Source: a virus. Taken from it: a stretch of 44,124 nucleotides of DNA. Position numbers and translations under genes: made by a program. Location of the stretch: positions 1-44,124 of the IMG/VR virus record IMGVR_UViG_3300035034_003787. One strand, written 5' to 3'. The notes beneath the pieces are model-generated. The model did no database searches. It saw nothing but the letters and a program-made list of their open reading frames with translations, and had not been told where the DNA came from. Below are positions 15,068 through 22,859 of the stretch, piece after piece (position 1 is the stretch's first letter; the number at the start of each line of letters is the position of its first letter).

Positions 15068-16900
15068 ATGGCATTCAGAATACAACTTAGAAGAGATCCG
15101 GCGACAAAGTGGGCTGCTAACAACCCCATTTTATTATTAGGCGAATTTGGATTTGAGATGGATACCAGATTTGCCAAAATAGGAGACGGAGAGACTCACT
15201 GGAATGATCTGGACTATTTTTTAGGACCCGCAGGAGGAAGCGGTTCGGGACCAAGAGGGTTTACGGGTCCAACTGGTCCAATTGGTCCACCTTCATTTGG
15301 ACCTACTGGTGGTTCTATAGGGCAGATATTAGCTAAAAAAAGTTCGAATGACTATGACACCGAATGGATAGATAATATTGGCGGGACGGGAAGTAACGGA
15401 CTATCAATAGTAGAATATTCAGGAACCGGTTTATCAAGTACGTTCAATGGATCTTCATGGGAATTAGATCTTAATAATACATATGTTACAGCTAATAATT
15501 CCATACAATATTCAGATTGGGACGGAAGCAAATCTGCCTCCATATATGTAAATGGGCTATTAATACCTAAAGAATACTGGAGCGTATCTGAAGATGGATT
15601 AGGAGGAAATGAAATTAATATAAATTCAGATTTTGAAATTCTATTAATAGATATAATAACAATTAGAGTGGAAGTAAATTCTTCTTTCACTTTGCTAAGT
15701 CCGATTTTTTCCATAGTGGAGTATTCGGGTACGGGTTTATCTAGTATTCAAAACGGATTACTTTGGGAGACAGAACTAGATAATACTTATGTTACTGCAA
15801 ATGGTATGATTCTATATAGCAACTGGATAGATAATAAATCTGCTTCAGTCTATATTAATGGGTTATTAATTCCCATAGATATGTGGGATGTATCAATGGA
15901 TGGGTTTGGGGGAAATAAAATTATGATATCCTCAGATTTTGAGATATTACCTATAGATAGAATAACTATTAGAATAGAAACTGGGGTATTCATTACTCCA
16001 GATCCCGTAGATACTTATCAATTAAAAAACGTAAGCTATACAGACACAGGAATAAGTAGCACTGGTTCAGGAACGGGTTGGGAAGCAACACTAGGTAATT
16101 CCTTTGTGACAGCTAATGGAAATTTAACATATGATGATTGGGAGGGATCCAAGTCTGCTAAAATTTATATAAATGGGCTTTTTCTACCTCTTTCCCGTTG
16201 GACAATATCTTCAGTTGGCTCTGGGTATGAAATAACTCTTAATCCCGATTATGAGATTCTAGTAACTGACGAGGTTACTATAGAAATACTTACCATCGTT
16301 ACATCTCCCTTAGATGTTTACCAATTAAAAAATATCGATTATACAGACACAGGAATAAGTAGCACTGGTTCAGGAACGGATTGGGAAGCAACACTAGGTA
16401 ATTCCTTTGTGACAGCTAATGGAAATTTAACATACTCAGATTGGTCAGATTCTAAGTCTGCGAGAATTTATATAAATGGACTTTATTTACCTGTTTCTCG
16501 CTGGTCAATAACTTCTGGATTTTTATCACGAAATATAATACTTAATACTGATTATGAAATTTTACCTACTGATGAAGTTACAGTAGAAGTAATAAGGAAA
16601 GCCGAAAATGAAGGACAATTACAAGATACCGAATATACAAATATAGGTATAATAAGTACAGGCTCTGGAACAGATTGGGAAGCAACACTAGGTAATTCTT
16701 TTGTGACAGCTAATGGAAATTTAACATACGAAGATTGGGCAGAACCTAAGTCTGCGAAAATATATATAAATGGCCTATTTATTCCAGATTCCAGATGGAA
16801 TATAGGGGTAAACGGGGGATTTAATGAAATTATAGTTTCGACTGATTACCAAATAGAAGCGGGAAATGAAATTACCATACAAATAAAAAATAAAATATAG
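15068..16900 (+). CDS. Tail fibre/adhesin with five tandem repeats
   Basis: 610 residues. Residues 1-52 form a fibre anchor (IQLRRDPATKWAANNP ... GEFGFEMDT ... KIGDG) of the kind opening many phage receptor-binding and Mtd-like proteins, nearly repeated in the gene at 17907. Residues about 58-80 are collagen-like G-x-y triplets. Five repeats of about 100 residues follow, starting near residues 115, 216, 322, 423 and 521. Each has a YTxTGISSTGSG-like strand, then TYVTANG or SFVTANG, then KSAxIYINGLxxP, then SRW. Repeats 3-5 are nearly identical in DNA. Probably a trimeric tail fibre binding a host surface receptor; repeat number could change by recombination. Confidence 0.88.
   Translation: MAFRIQLRRDPATKWAANNPILLLGEFGFEMDTRFAKIGDGETHWNDLDYFLGPAGGSGSGPRGFTGPTGPIGPPSFGPTGGSIGQILAKKSSNDYDTEWIDNIGGTGSNGLSIVEYSGTGLSSTFNGSSWELDLNNTYVTANNSIQYSDWDGSKSASIYVNGLLIPKEYWSVSEDGLGGNEININSDFEILLIDIITIRVEVNSSFTLLSPIFSIVEYSGTGLSSIQNGLLWETELDNTYVTANGMILYSNWIDNKSASVYINGLLIPIDMWDVSMDGFGGNKIMISSDFEILPIDRITIRIETGVFITPDPVDTYQLKNVSYTDTGISSTGSGTGWEATLGNSFVTANGNLTYDDWEGSKSAKIYINGLFLPLSRWTISSVGSGYEITLNPDYEILVTDEVTIEILTIVTSPLDVYQLKNIDYTDTGISSTGSGTDWEATLGNSFVTANGNLTYSDWSDSKSARIYINGLYLPVSRWSITSGFLSRNIILNTDYEILPTDEVTVEVIRKAENEGQLQDTEYTNIGIISTGSGTDWEATLGNSFVTANGNLTYEDWAEPKSAKIYINGLFIPDSRWNIGVNGGFNEIIVSTDYQIEAGNEITIQIKNKI
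15409..16890 (+). repeat. Five tandem ~300-bp coding repeats in the tail-fibre gene
   Basis: Units begin near 15409, 15712, 16031, 16334 and 16628. Blocks around 16078-16132, 16381-16435 and 16675-16729 differ at only a few bases, whereas the first two units have diverged. This gradient points to recent duplication or gene conversion at the 3' end. Confidence 0.92.
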
Positions 16901-16908
16901 AATATATC

Positions 16909-17892
16909 ATGATTGGAATAAAACAAGTTAGAGATCTCGAAGAAAGCCTAGGAGCAGGAGGCGGTACCGGATCTACTGGACCTCAAGGAAACGTAGGACC
17001 TACAGGTCCTCAGGGGCCTACAGGGCCTACAGGAGAAATAGGACCACAGGGGCCTGCAGGAGGAGGAACTGATGGACAAGATGCCGGAGGAACTGATGGA
17101 CAAGATGCCGGAGTCTCTGGAAGATGGGTCCAGGATTCAGAATTTGGAGGATATTTCTCATTAGAAGATAATGAGGTAGGCCAATCAGACGTAACAATCA
17201 TAGATACTATATCACTTTCTACAACTGATTTTGATGGCGTGGATTTTTTAAATACTAACACATCACAAAAAACCCTATTAGATTTATTCTCTAATAATGG
17301 TACTATAGTAATGAAAGGATCAGGTGAACTTGTTGGCGGTGAAATTGTTGAATATGGTCCATGCTCGTGGGTATTTAATGTTACCGGGATAATTATAGAT
17401 TCTGAAGATGGGGATTTCAAAATTAGCGTTGAATTGATTTATTCAACTTCGGATAGAATAAATTCAACATGGAATCCCGCGGATGTCGCGGCTTCTGCAT
17501 TTAGTTTCTCTTTTATACCAAATCCGGCACCTAGTGGACCGGCACCAATTCCTTTATTAGGTTGGATTCAAGGACCCTTGAATGTATCAGGTACTACTGG
17601 GGGATCTTCAAGCCCTGGGCTAACATCGACTGTGGATTTTGTAACTTTAATCAATGGAGATGGCCCAATATGGACTTTTGACACTCCATATGAAGCCAAA
17701 TTCAATTTTGACGACACTAAATATTTTGTAGTTCTAGACATCCAGATTAGAGCAGATGGAGGTGAAACTAAAGTAATCGGAAAGACCTTTAATTATAATA
17801 GCTGGACAATAAAGGACAATAGCCTTTTATCTGAACCATATGTCTTAGAATATACGGCTTTATATTATCCAGCGGGACAGTTTCTTGATTAA
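16909..17892 (+). CDS. Collagen-like tail fibre protein
   Basis: 327 residues. Residues about 15-60 are G-x-y repeats rich in GPTGPQGPTG, with a GTDGQDAG repeat pair. The rest (60-327) is a beta-rich domain with several Thr/Ser/Gly-rich strands and no recognised fold; a receptor-binding tip is plausible. It lacks the IQLRRD anchor of its two neighbours, so it may attach to one of them or to a different baseplate site. It starts eight bases after the first fibre gene. Confidence 0.8.
   Translation: MIGIKQVRDLEESLGAGGGTGSTGPQGNVGPTGPQGPTGPTGEIGPQGPAGGGTDGQDAGGTDGQDAGVSGRWVQDSEFGGYFSLEDNEVGQSDVTIIDTISLSTTDFDGVDFLNTNTSQKTLLDLFSNNGTIVMKGSGELVGGEIVEYGPCSWVFNVTGIIIDSEDGDFKISVELIYSTSDRINSTWNPADVAASAFSFSFIPNPAPSGPAPIPLLGWIQGPLNVSGTTGGSSSPGLTSTVDFVTLINGDGPIWTFDTPYEAKFNFDDTKYFVVLDIQIRADGGETKVIGKTFNYNSWTIKDNSLLSEPYVLEYTALYYPAGQFLD
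17065..17112 (+). repeat. 24-bp tandem duplication
   Basis: ggaactgatggacaagatgc plus ccga/ccgg is present twice at a 24-base period (ggaact at 17065 and 17089), encoding GTDGQDAG twice. It lies at the boundary between the collagen-like stalk and the tip domain. Confidence 0.9.
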
Positions 17893-17906
17893 AATAATAA
17901 ATAATA

Positions 17907-19583
17907 ATGGCATTTAAAATACAGCTTAGAAGAGATTTGGCCCCTAGATGGACCGCAAATAACCCAGTACTTTTACTGGGAGAATTTGGATATGAATACG
18001 ATTCGGGATGGGCAAAAATTGGGGATGGGCAATCCCCTTGGAGAGACCTTCCATATTTCGTTGGAGGTACAGGTCCCTTTGGAGCTAAAGATTTTATTTC
18101 CTTGGAAGATACCCCCTCGGGATATACTGGCTCTAATGAATATTATATAAGAGTCAATCCGAACGGGACCGGACTAGAGTTTATATCTTTGGAAATGGTA
18201 ACATCTCTTATAGATATAAGAGGAGCAACAGGATTTGAACCCGGAGACGCAGGTAAATACCTTAGAGTTAATTCTGGAGGTACTGGATTTGAATGGGCAA
18301 CTATAGGAGGGGGAACTGGAGGTGGAACATATTTTAATGATTCACTTACTTTAACTAAAGTTGGAGGGATAGATTCATTAACTACTTTTGAAAATGTCGT
18401 TCTTGATAGGATGTGGAATGCTTTACTTCATCCTGAGGAAGAACCTGGATTTGAAACTCTTTCAATAAACCCCAACGGATCTACAGGTCCTTATATAATT
18501 TTAGAGGTTGGACAAAACATGACTCCTACTGTAAATTTTTACTGGGAGGTAAGGAACGAAGACGAATTCAAACCTAACACGGTAGAAATATATGACATAA
18601 AGGAGGATTTTCAAATAGCTACAGGTCTGGGAATTACTGGATCAACCCCAGCTGTATATAGTTATTCAAGCTCCGTTGGTTATAATGATAAGGATTCCCA
18701 TACATGGAGATTTACAGGAATAGGAAAAAATGAAATTACATTCTCTAAAGATCTTACAGTTAATTGGTATTACCCAATTTTTTATGGAGGTAGCTCTGAT
18801 GAATTCTTAACTAACGCACAAATCCCTCTATTAGATAGAGTAGTTAAACCTGATAGTGATGGAATTTATGGTTTCGTGTCATCTTTAGATGAATTTAATT
18901 ATATTTGTATTCCAGAAGATAATTCTGATTATGATATTAAGGGAATGACTGTTAATGGAATTCCATTAGTTTTAGCTGATTCTGATGATGGGTATACATC
19001 CTTAGATTCAGTTGGCCTTAGTTACCTTTCTATAAATCCTATTGATATCAATGGAGAAATAAAAACATATAGAATTTATAGAAGTAAATATAGAATTAAA
19101 GATCCTATAGAAATAAAAGTTAGCAAAGAAACCCTCGCGGTAGGACTAAGATTAACTGGTAAAATAAAACCCATGAGTGAATCTGAAACTTACCCAGTTC
19201 TAGATCCTAAGTATGGAGTTGATGGACTTAGAAACGTTTCGCTAATCGGTGAAATGTATTCTATACCCCAAGAAAGAAGAAAGCTGGGTATGGTTGTTGG
19301 GGTTGGGGTAACCGGAAACTCTGGAATTTATTATAAATTAATAAGAGAGCCTGGAAGTACTTTAACTACTTCTCTAGATTGGGGAGTTTTCAATAGCGGA
19401 ACTATTACATATACAGGGGGTACTGGAAGTACAGGAGGTACGGGAACGACCACGATATCGGGAGTTACCGGAATTAATATAGAAGGTGGAGAGAGAATAA
19501 CCGTGGTTTTGACAGAGGATCCTGTTGGAGTTGCGAAATATACAGTGGATATACCACAATTAATCAGTGGGGGGACAGCATAA
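17907..19583 (+). CDS. Tail fibre protein with shared anchor domain
   Basis: 558 residues. The first ~52 (IQLRRDLAPRWTANNP, GEFGYEYDS, KIGDGQSPW) copy the anchor of the gene at 15068, so both probably plug into the same receptor site or are alternative fibres. Glycine/threonine-rich strands follow (for example GGGTGGGTYF). Then come beta domains with TVNFYWEVRNEDEF and a C-terminal GTGSTGGTGTTTISG linker and GINIEGG strand. No enzymatic motif is visible. The stop is followed one base later by the ATG of the secreted nuclease. Confidence 0.85.
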   Translation: MAFKIQLRRDLAPRWTANNPVLLLGEFGYEYDSGWAKIGDGQSPWRDLPYFVGGTGPFGAKDFISLEDTPSGYTGSNEYYIRVNPNGTGLEFISLEMVTSLIDIRGATGFEPGDAGKYLRVNSGGTGFEWATIGGGTGGGTYFNDSLTLTKVGGIDSLTTFENVVLDRMWNALLHPEEEPGFETLSINPNGSTGPYIILEVGQNMTPTVNFYWEVRNEDEFKPNTVEIYDIKEDFQIATGLGITGSTPAVYSYSSSVGYNDKDSHTWRFTGIGKNEITFSKDLTVNWYYPIFYGGSSDEFLTNAQIPLLDRVVKPDSDGIYGFVSSLDEFNYICIPEDNSDYDIKGMTVNGIPLVLADSDDGYTSLDSVGLSYLSINPIDINGEIKTYRIYRSKYRIKDPIEIKVSKETLAVGLRLTGKIKPMSESETYPVLDPKYGVDGLRNVSLIGEMYSIPQERRKLGMVVGVGVTGNSGIYYKLIREPGSTLTTSLDWGVFNSGTITYTGGTGSTGGTGTTTISGVTGINIEGGERITVVLTEDPVGVAKYTVDIPQLISGGTA

Positions 19584-19584
19584 A

Positions 19585-20187
19585 ATGAAGTATTTATTAT
19601 TATTGCTATCTTCTTTAATTATAAATACTTCTTCTGCCCAAAGACTTCGGCCTTTCGTTTATTTCTATAAAGATTCTTTCTGTGGGATATATTCAGAAAT
19701 ATATGAGCAACCAATTTGGGTTTCATACTCGGTAGATTGTACTAGGGGAAAGTTTAGTCGAAAGGGAATGAGATTTAAAACTGATTATTGGATATACACT
19801 TCCGACAATAACGACTATACATATAATATTTGGGACAAGGGACACTTAGTTCCCGCTGAAAATTTTAGCTGCTCTAAAAAAGATATGATGCAAACTTTTA
19901 CTTATTTAAATTGCGCTTTACAACACGAGGGATTAAATAGAGGAAAATGGAAATCATTAGAAAACTTGGAAAGAAGGATTGCTGAAAGGGAATGTACCCC
20001 AATTTACGTTGAGGTAGATGTACATTTTTCCAGACATTGGCGGAGGCTTCCCTCAGGTGCTAAAGTTCCCTCCGGGTTTACCAAGCATATTATAGTTCCT
20101 GGAAGATATACCAAGTGTTTTTATTTTCCTAATTATCCAGCAAGAAAATCTTTGAATTACTATATTATTAATTGTAGGAAGCATTAA
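19585..20187 (+). CDS. Secreted DNA/RNA non-specific endonuclease
   Basis: ATG 19585 gives a clear signal peptide (MKYLLLLLSSLIINTSSAQ); an upstream in-frame GTG at 19567 would spoil it. The mature part (about 182 residues) has the beta-beta-alpha-metal core: WDKGHLVPAENF (the DRGH motif with catalytic His) and LNCALQHEGLNRGKW with the metal-binding Asn. Four cysteines could form disulphides, consistent with export. It lies directly after tail-fibre genes and before a 2-TM protein. It might degrade DNA in the envelope or outside the cell, or clear DNA at lysis; its phage role is inference. Confidence 0.88.
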   Translation: MKYLLLLLSSLIINTSSAQRLRPFVYFYKDSFCGIYSEIYEQPIWVSYSVDCTRGKFSRKGMRFKTDYWIYTSDNNDYTYNIWDKGHLVPAENFSCSKKDMMQTFTYLNCALQHEGLNRGKWKSLENLERRIAERECTPIYVEVDVHFSRHWRRLPSGAKVPSGFTKHIIVPGRYTKCFYFPNYPARKSLNYYIINCRKH

Positions 20188-20200
20188 AAGTATAGCAGTC

Positions 20201-20209
20201 GATATATAA
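20201..20209 (+). promoter_or_regulatory. GATATATAA motif, candidate phage promoter
   Basis: Exact motif 16 bases before the ATG of the 2-TM Gly/His-rich protein. Confidence 0.58.
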
Positions 20210-20225
20210 AGGAAACCTAGAATTC

Positions 20226-20762
20226 ATGCGTTCCTTCTTTGGCTGGATTAGAGCGGTATTTTCGGATTCAAACGGAGAACCGTCTTCAAAAAGATCAATT
20301 TCTATTATAGCATTCATGTTATTGGGTGGAGCATTCATCCTCAACCTTTTTATGGATTTCACTATAGATGAATTTATGTGGGATGGAATGATTACTTTAG
20401 TTATATTCGGGATAGGATTCGTAGCTTCAGAAAAGTTCAGTGGTATTTTAGGAAGAAGACACAGACACGGACACGGAGGTGGTTATGGAGGTGGTTATGG
20501 TGGTGGCTACGGAGGAGGTGGCTACGGAGGTGGCTACGGTGGTGGCTACGGTGGTGGCTACGGAGGAGGTGGACATGGAGGTGGACATGGAGGTGGACAT
20601 GGAGGTGGACATGGAGGTGGACACGGAGGTGATGATTGCGAACCTGGTGGAACAGGAGAGGATAAGATAAACGATAAAGAAGGATCAGTAGATCGGGGGA
20701 ATCCCGCTTCTAACAATGGAAATTATCCACCTACAGATGCGGAGGATTATGAAAATCCCTAA
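20226..20762 (+). CDS. Two-TM membrane protein with Gly/Tyr/His repeat tail; holin candidate
   Basis: 178 residues. After an amphipathic start (MRSFFGWIRAVFSDSNGEPS) come two hydrophobic helices (about 25-46 and 55-70) separated by acidic DEFMWDG, a topology usual for holins. A long low-complexity tail follows: GGYGGGYGGG, then GGHGGGHGGG repeats, then an acidic end. The tail is soluble and rich in His, so it may bind metal or be flexible. Position next to a secreted nuclease suggests a lysis or envelope function, but no endolysin is visible in the window to confirm it. Confidence 0.7.
   Translation: MRSFFGWIRAVFSDSNGEPSSKRSISIIAFMLLGGAFILNLFMDFTIDEFMWDGMITLVIFGIGFVASEKFSGILGRRHRHGHGGGYGGGYGGGYGGGGYGGGYGGGYGGGYGGGGHGGGHGGGHGGGHGGGHGGDDCEPGGTGEDKINDKEGSVDRGNPASNNGNYPPTDAEDYENP
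20475..20630 (+). repeat. Low-complexity G/GGTGG tandem repeats (Gly-Tyr/Gly-His coding)
   Basis: 12-base units ggaggtggttat/ggctac, then five copies of ggaggtggacat/ggacac encoding GGGY and GGGH. Locally G-rich in an A/T-rich genome and likely to expand or contract by slippage. Confidence 0.95.
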
Positions 20763-20950
20763 TTTCCTTCATTCCTTTTTTTATCTTCTAAATATTTCTG
20801 CGCGGTAATCCCCATTTGATCTATTAAAGAAGGCATTTTTGTTTCATACCTTTCTATATTATTTACCCTGTTTGTCCCTCCGTTATCTAAAGCATTCAAA
20901 GCTCCCAGCTTTTTAGCTATAGAATCTAAATATTCTTTGCTTGGTTTCAT
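20759..20950 (-). CDS. Unknown 63-aa protein on the minus strand
   Basis: Starts MKPSKEYLDSIAKKLGAL and is basic and helical. It converges on the preceding + gene (stops overlap) and diverges from the HNH gene, sharing a T/A-rich promoter-like gap (20951-20984). The divergent placement and normal protein composition make it more credible than a shadow. Function unknown. Confidence 0.6.
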   Translation of the reverse strand: MKPSKEYLDSIAKKLGALNALDNGGTNRVNNIERYETKMPSLIDQMGITAQKYLEDKKRNEGN

Positions 20951-20958
20951 GTTCTATA

Positions 20959-20967
20959 TATATATAA
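20959..20967 (+). promoter_or_regulatory. TATATATAA in a divergent intergenic gap
   Basis: Seventeen bases before ATG 20985. The alternating TA run (20955-20966) is also promoter-like for the minus-strand gene starting at 20950. Confidence 0.45.
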
Positions 20968-20984
20968 TAAATTAAAATCAACAT

Positions 20985-21449
20985 ATGAGTGGAGCTAATA
21001 AAGCAACCAATAAAGCAACCAATAAAGCAACCAGTAAAAAAAGAAGCTATAGACAACCAAGGAAAAACCCTAGAGTTAGTAGAGACAAGATTTCAGATCT
21101 TGAGGTAGCTAAAAAAATGATAAATATTTCACAAAGCGCATCCGACAGAGGATTAGAATATAATTTAAGCTTTGTGACGGTTAAGGAATTAATGACAGAT
21201 CAAATCTGTTGGTATACTGGAAAAGTTTTTGAAAGCGAAGGAATTTATTCCAGGAGTTTCGATAGGATAGATTCAGATAAAGGGTATATTGAAAACAATG
21301 TAGTTTCTTGCACTATAGATTTTAATGGTAAAAAAAGTAACCTAACTTTAGATGAAATTAAAATTTTATATGACAAGTTAGTAAAACCCGATTTAGATAA
21401 AAAGGATGAGAATAAAAGCGATATACATAAAGAACCTAAAAATGAGTGA
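20985..21449 (+). CDS. HNH-type endonuclease-like protein
   Basis: 154 residues. The N-terminus has NKATNKATNKATSKK repeats encoded by exact 12-base units. The core ICWYTGKVF, SFDRIDSDKGY, NNVVSCTIDFNGKKSN follows the layout of small phage HNH-type nucleases (Cys/Tyr strand, DRID-x3-GY loop, Asn-rich alpha). The classic HNH histidines are not all visible, so activity is uncertain. Its C-terminus overlaps the PTH2 gene by 44 bases. Confidence 0.6.
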   Translation: MSGANKATNKATNKATSKKRSYRQPRKNPRVSRDKISDLEVAKKMINISQSASDRGLEYNLSFVTVKELMTDQICWYTGKVFESEGIYSRSFDRIDSDKGYIENNVVSCTIDFNGKKSNLTLDEIKILYDKLVKPDLDKKDENKSDIHKEPKNE

Positions 21450-21660
21450 AGGTAAAATAGCTGCTCAGGTAGCTCACTCCGTTAAAAATTTAGGGATAAC
21501 ACCAATAGATTCAGATATAATAGTATTGGGGGTTTCAAGAAATAAATTCAAAGAATTAACTGAATTCAATAAGACCTGCTACATTCAAGTAGATAAAGGA
21601 TTAACCGAAGTAGAAGAAGGTACCCCCACAGCAGCAGCATGGATAGAAAAATACAACTGA
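21406..21660 (+). CDS. Short peptidyl-tRNA hydrolase 2-like protein
   Basis: PTH2 releases peptides from stalled peptidyl-tRNA. The opening IKNLKMSEGKIAAQVAHSVK matches the PTH2 signature (DLkMskGKiaAQ-aHa), and the end YIQVDKGLTEVEEGTPTAAA matches the C-terminal D-G-x-T-x-x-x-x-GT-T motif. At 84 residues it is about 30 shorter than usual; the middle helix and strands are trimmed. The start at 21406 keeps the first beta strand; ATG 21442 would remove it. Overlaps the HNH gene by 44 bases. It could recycle peptidyl-tRNA when phage or defence stalls translation. Confidence 0.8.
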   Translation: MRIKAIYIKNLKMSEGKIAAQVAHSVKNLGITPIDSDIIVLGVSRNKFKELTEFNKTCYIQVDKGLTEVEEGTPTAAAWIEKYN

Positions 21661-21687
21661 AGGTCATTAAAGTATGAGATTTTTGAT

Positions 21688-21695
21688 TATATTTG
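21688..21695 (+). promoter_or_regulatory. TATATTTG, Bacteroidetes-type -7 promoter box
   Basis: Exact TAnnTTTG match, 25 bases before the NMN adenylyltransferase ATG at 21721. This suggests the NAD+ genes are expressed early by host RNA polymerase. Confidence 0.55.
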
Positions 21696-21720
21696 TTTGT
21701 AATTAAAAAAAACAAACACA

Positions 21721-22725
21721 ATGAATCCAGTTAAGAAAGAATACGAGATCGGAGTTATAATAGGAAGATTTCAAGTTCATGAACTTCATGGAGCTCATTT
21801 AAAATTAATAGGTAAAGTAGTTAAAAATCATAAAAGAGTGGTTTTGTTTCTTGGTGTAGCACCAACATTGGCTACTAGGAATAACCCCTTAGATTTTGAA
21901 ACTAGAGCTCGAATGATCAGGGAACAATTTCCAGAAATTTCCATTATGCCGATGAAAGATCGGAATAATGATAAAGAATGGTCTAATGAAATAGACCGAA
22001 GAATTAAAGAAGTATTTCCTATGGGTACCGTAGTTCTTTACGGAAGTCGGGATTCTTTTATACCCCATTACAAAGGAAAATTTGATACATTAGAACTGGA
22101 ACAAGAAATATTTGTTTCTGGAACTGAAGTAAGAAAATCAGTAAGTGAAGAAATTAAATCAGACTCTAATTTTAGAGCTGGAGTAATATATGCTACTCAT
22201 AACCAATATCCAAAGGTTTTTCCAACAGTGGATGTTGTTGTAGTTAAAGGAAATAAATTCGTTTTAGGAAAAAAACCAGGAGAATCTAAGTATAGATTTG
22301 TCGGTGGATTTGTAGACCCTTCGGACGAATCATTAGAAATGGCGGCATCTAGAGAAGCTAAAGAGGAATTGGGAATGATTGAAATTGCTGATTTTGAATA
22401 CATATCATCTAGAAGAATAGACGATTGGAGATATCGAAAAGAAGTTGATTCCATAACAACTACATTTTTTGCTTGTAAATATTTATATGGGGCAATTAAA
22501 CCGGCGGACGATATATCAGAAGCTAGATGGTTTGAGTTTGAAGGATTTCTGGAAAATCCCAAGGAAGATAAATTTAGACATATGAAATTAAGTTCACCCA
22601 TAATGAATAAATTGATAATGCCCGAGCATCACCAATTATTTATGGACTTTTTTGAATACTTGAAAGAGAGAATAGAAACTAACAAAATAATTGAAATAAC
22701 TAAAAATGTCACAATTACTGAATAG
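21721..22725 (+). CDS. nadM: Bifunctional NMN adenylyltransferase-Nudix
   Basis: 334 residues in two domains. Residues 1-165: NMN adenylyltransferase with GRFQVHELHGAH (GRFQ-x-x-H signature) and the C-terminal VSGTEVRKS (ISGTxVR); it makes NAD+ from NMN and ATP. Residues 170-330: Nudix domain with GGFVDPSDESLEMAASRE followed by AKEELG, as in NadM-Nudix proteins that cleave ADP-ribose. It is followed by a terminator and then by NAMPT. Together they convert nicotinamide to NAD+, the pair known as NAD+ reconstitution pathway 2 (NARP2) in phages, which counters NAD-depleting defences. A host-type promoter precedes it. Confidence 0.96.
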   Translation: MNPVKKEYEIGVIIGRFQVHELHGAHLKLIGKVVKNHKRVVLFLGVAPTLATRNNPLDFETRARMIREQFPEISIMPMKDRNNDKEWSNEIDRRIKEVFPMGTVVLYGSRDSFIPHYKGKFDTLELEQEIFVSGTEVRKSVSEEIKSDSNFRAGVIYATHNQYPKVFPTVDVVVVKGNKFVLGKKPGESKYRFVGGFVDPSDESLEMAASREAKEELGMIEIADFEYISSRRIDDWRYRKEVDSITTTFFACKYLYGAIKPADDISEARWFEFEGFLENPKEDKFRHMKLSSPIMNKLIMPEHHQLFMDFFEYLKERIETNKIIEITKNVTITE

Positions 22726-22730
22726 AAGTA

Positions 22731-22756
22731 AAACATCGGATATCCGATGTTTTTAA
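22731..22756 (+). terminator. Rho-independent terminator after nadM
   Basis: A perfect 22-base palindrome, aaacatcggatatccgatgttt, ends in a run of five T residues. It lies between the two NAD+ genes, so NAMPT may depend on readthrough or its own promoter. Confidence 0.85.
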
Positions 22757-22772
22757 TAAGTCAGGAAATTAT

Positions 22773-22853
22773 GTGAAATTTGAATGTAATCTTACAAAAA
22801 GTAAATTAACTGTATTTGGAGATTATAAAGAAATATACACACAAGCAAAATAA
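22773..22853 (+). CDS. Possible 26-aa peptide
   Basis: GTG start at 22773, stop 22851-22853, just before the NAMPT ATG: MKFECNLTKSKLTVFGDYKE... No known family. It may be a short leader or a chance frame; listed because the gap is otherwise empty after the terminator. Confidence 0.25.
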   Translation: MKFECNLTKSKLTVFGDYKEIYTQAK

Positions 22854-22859
22854 AAAGAT

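Noticed and set aside
16895-16909. Promoter motif before the collagen-like fibre gene (gaatatatc)
   Set aside because: It is only partly similar to GATATATAA and lies inside a gap of eight bases, too close to be useful.
20475-20630. CRISPR array
   Set aside because: The repeats are contiguous short units without spacers and lie inside a coding frame.
20378-20670. Extra frames in the Gly-rich repeat region (RWLRRW..., EVATEVATVV...)
   Set aside because: These are other-frame translations of the 12-base repeats and have no independent support.
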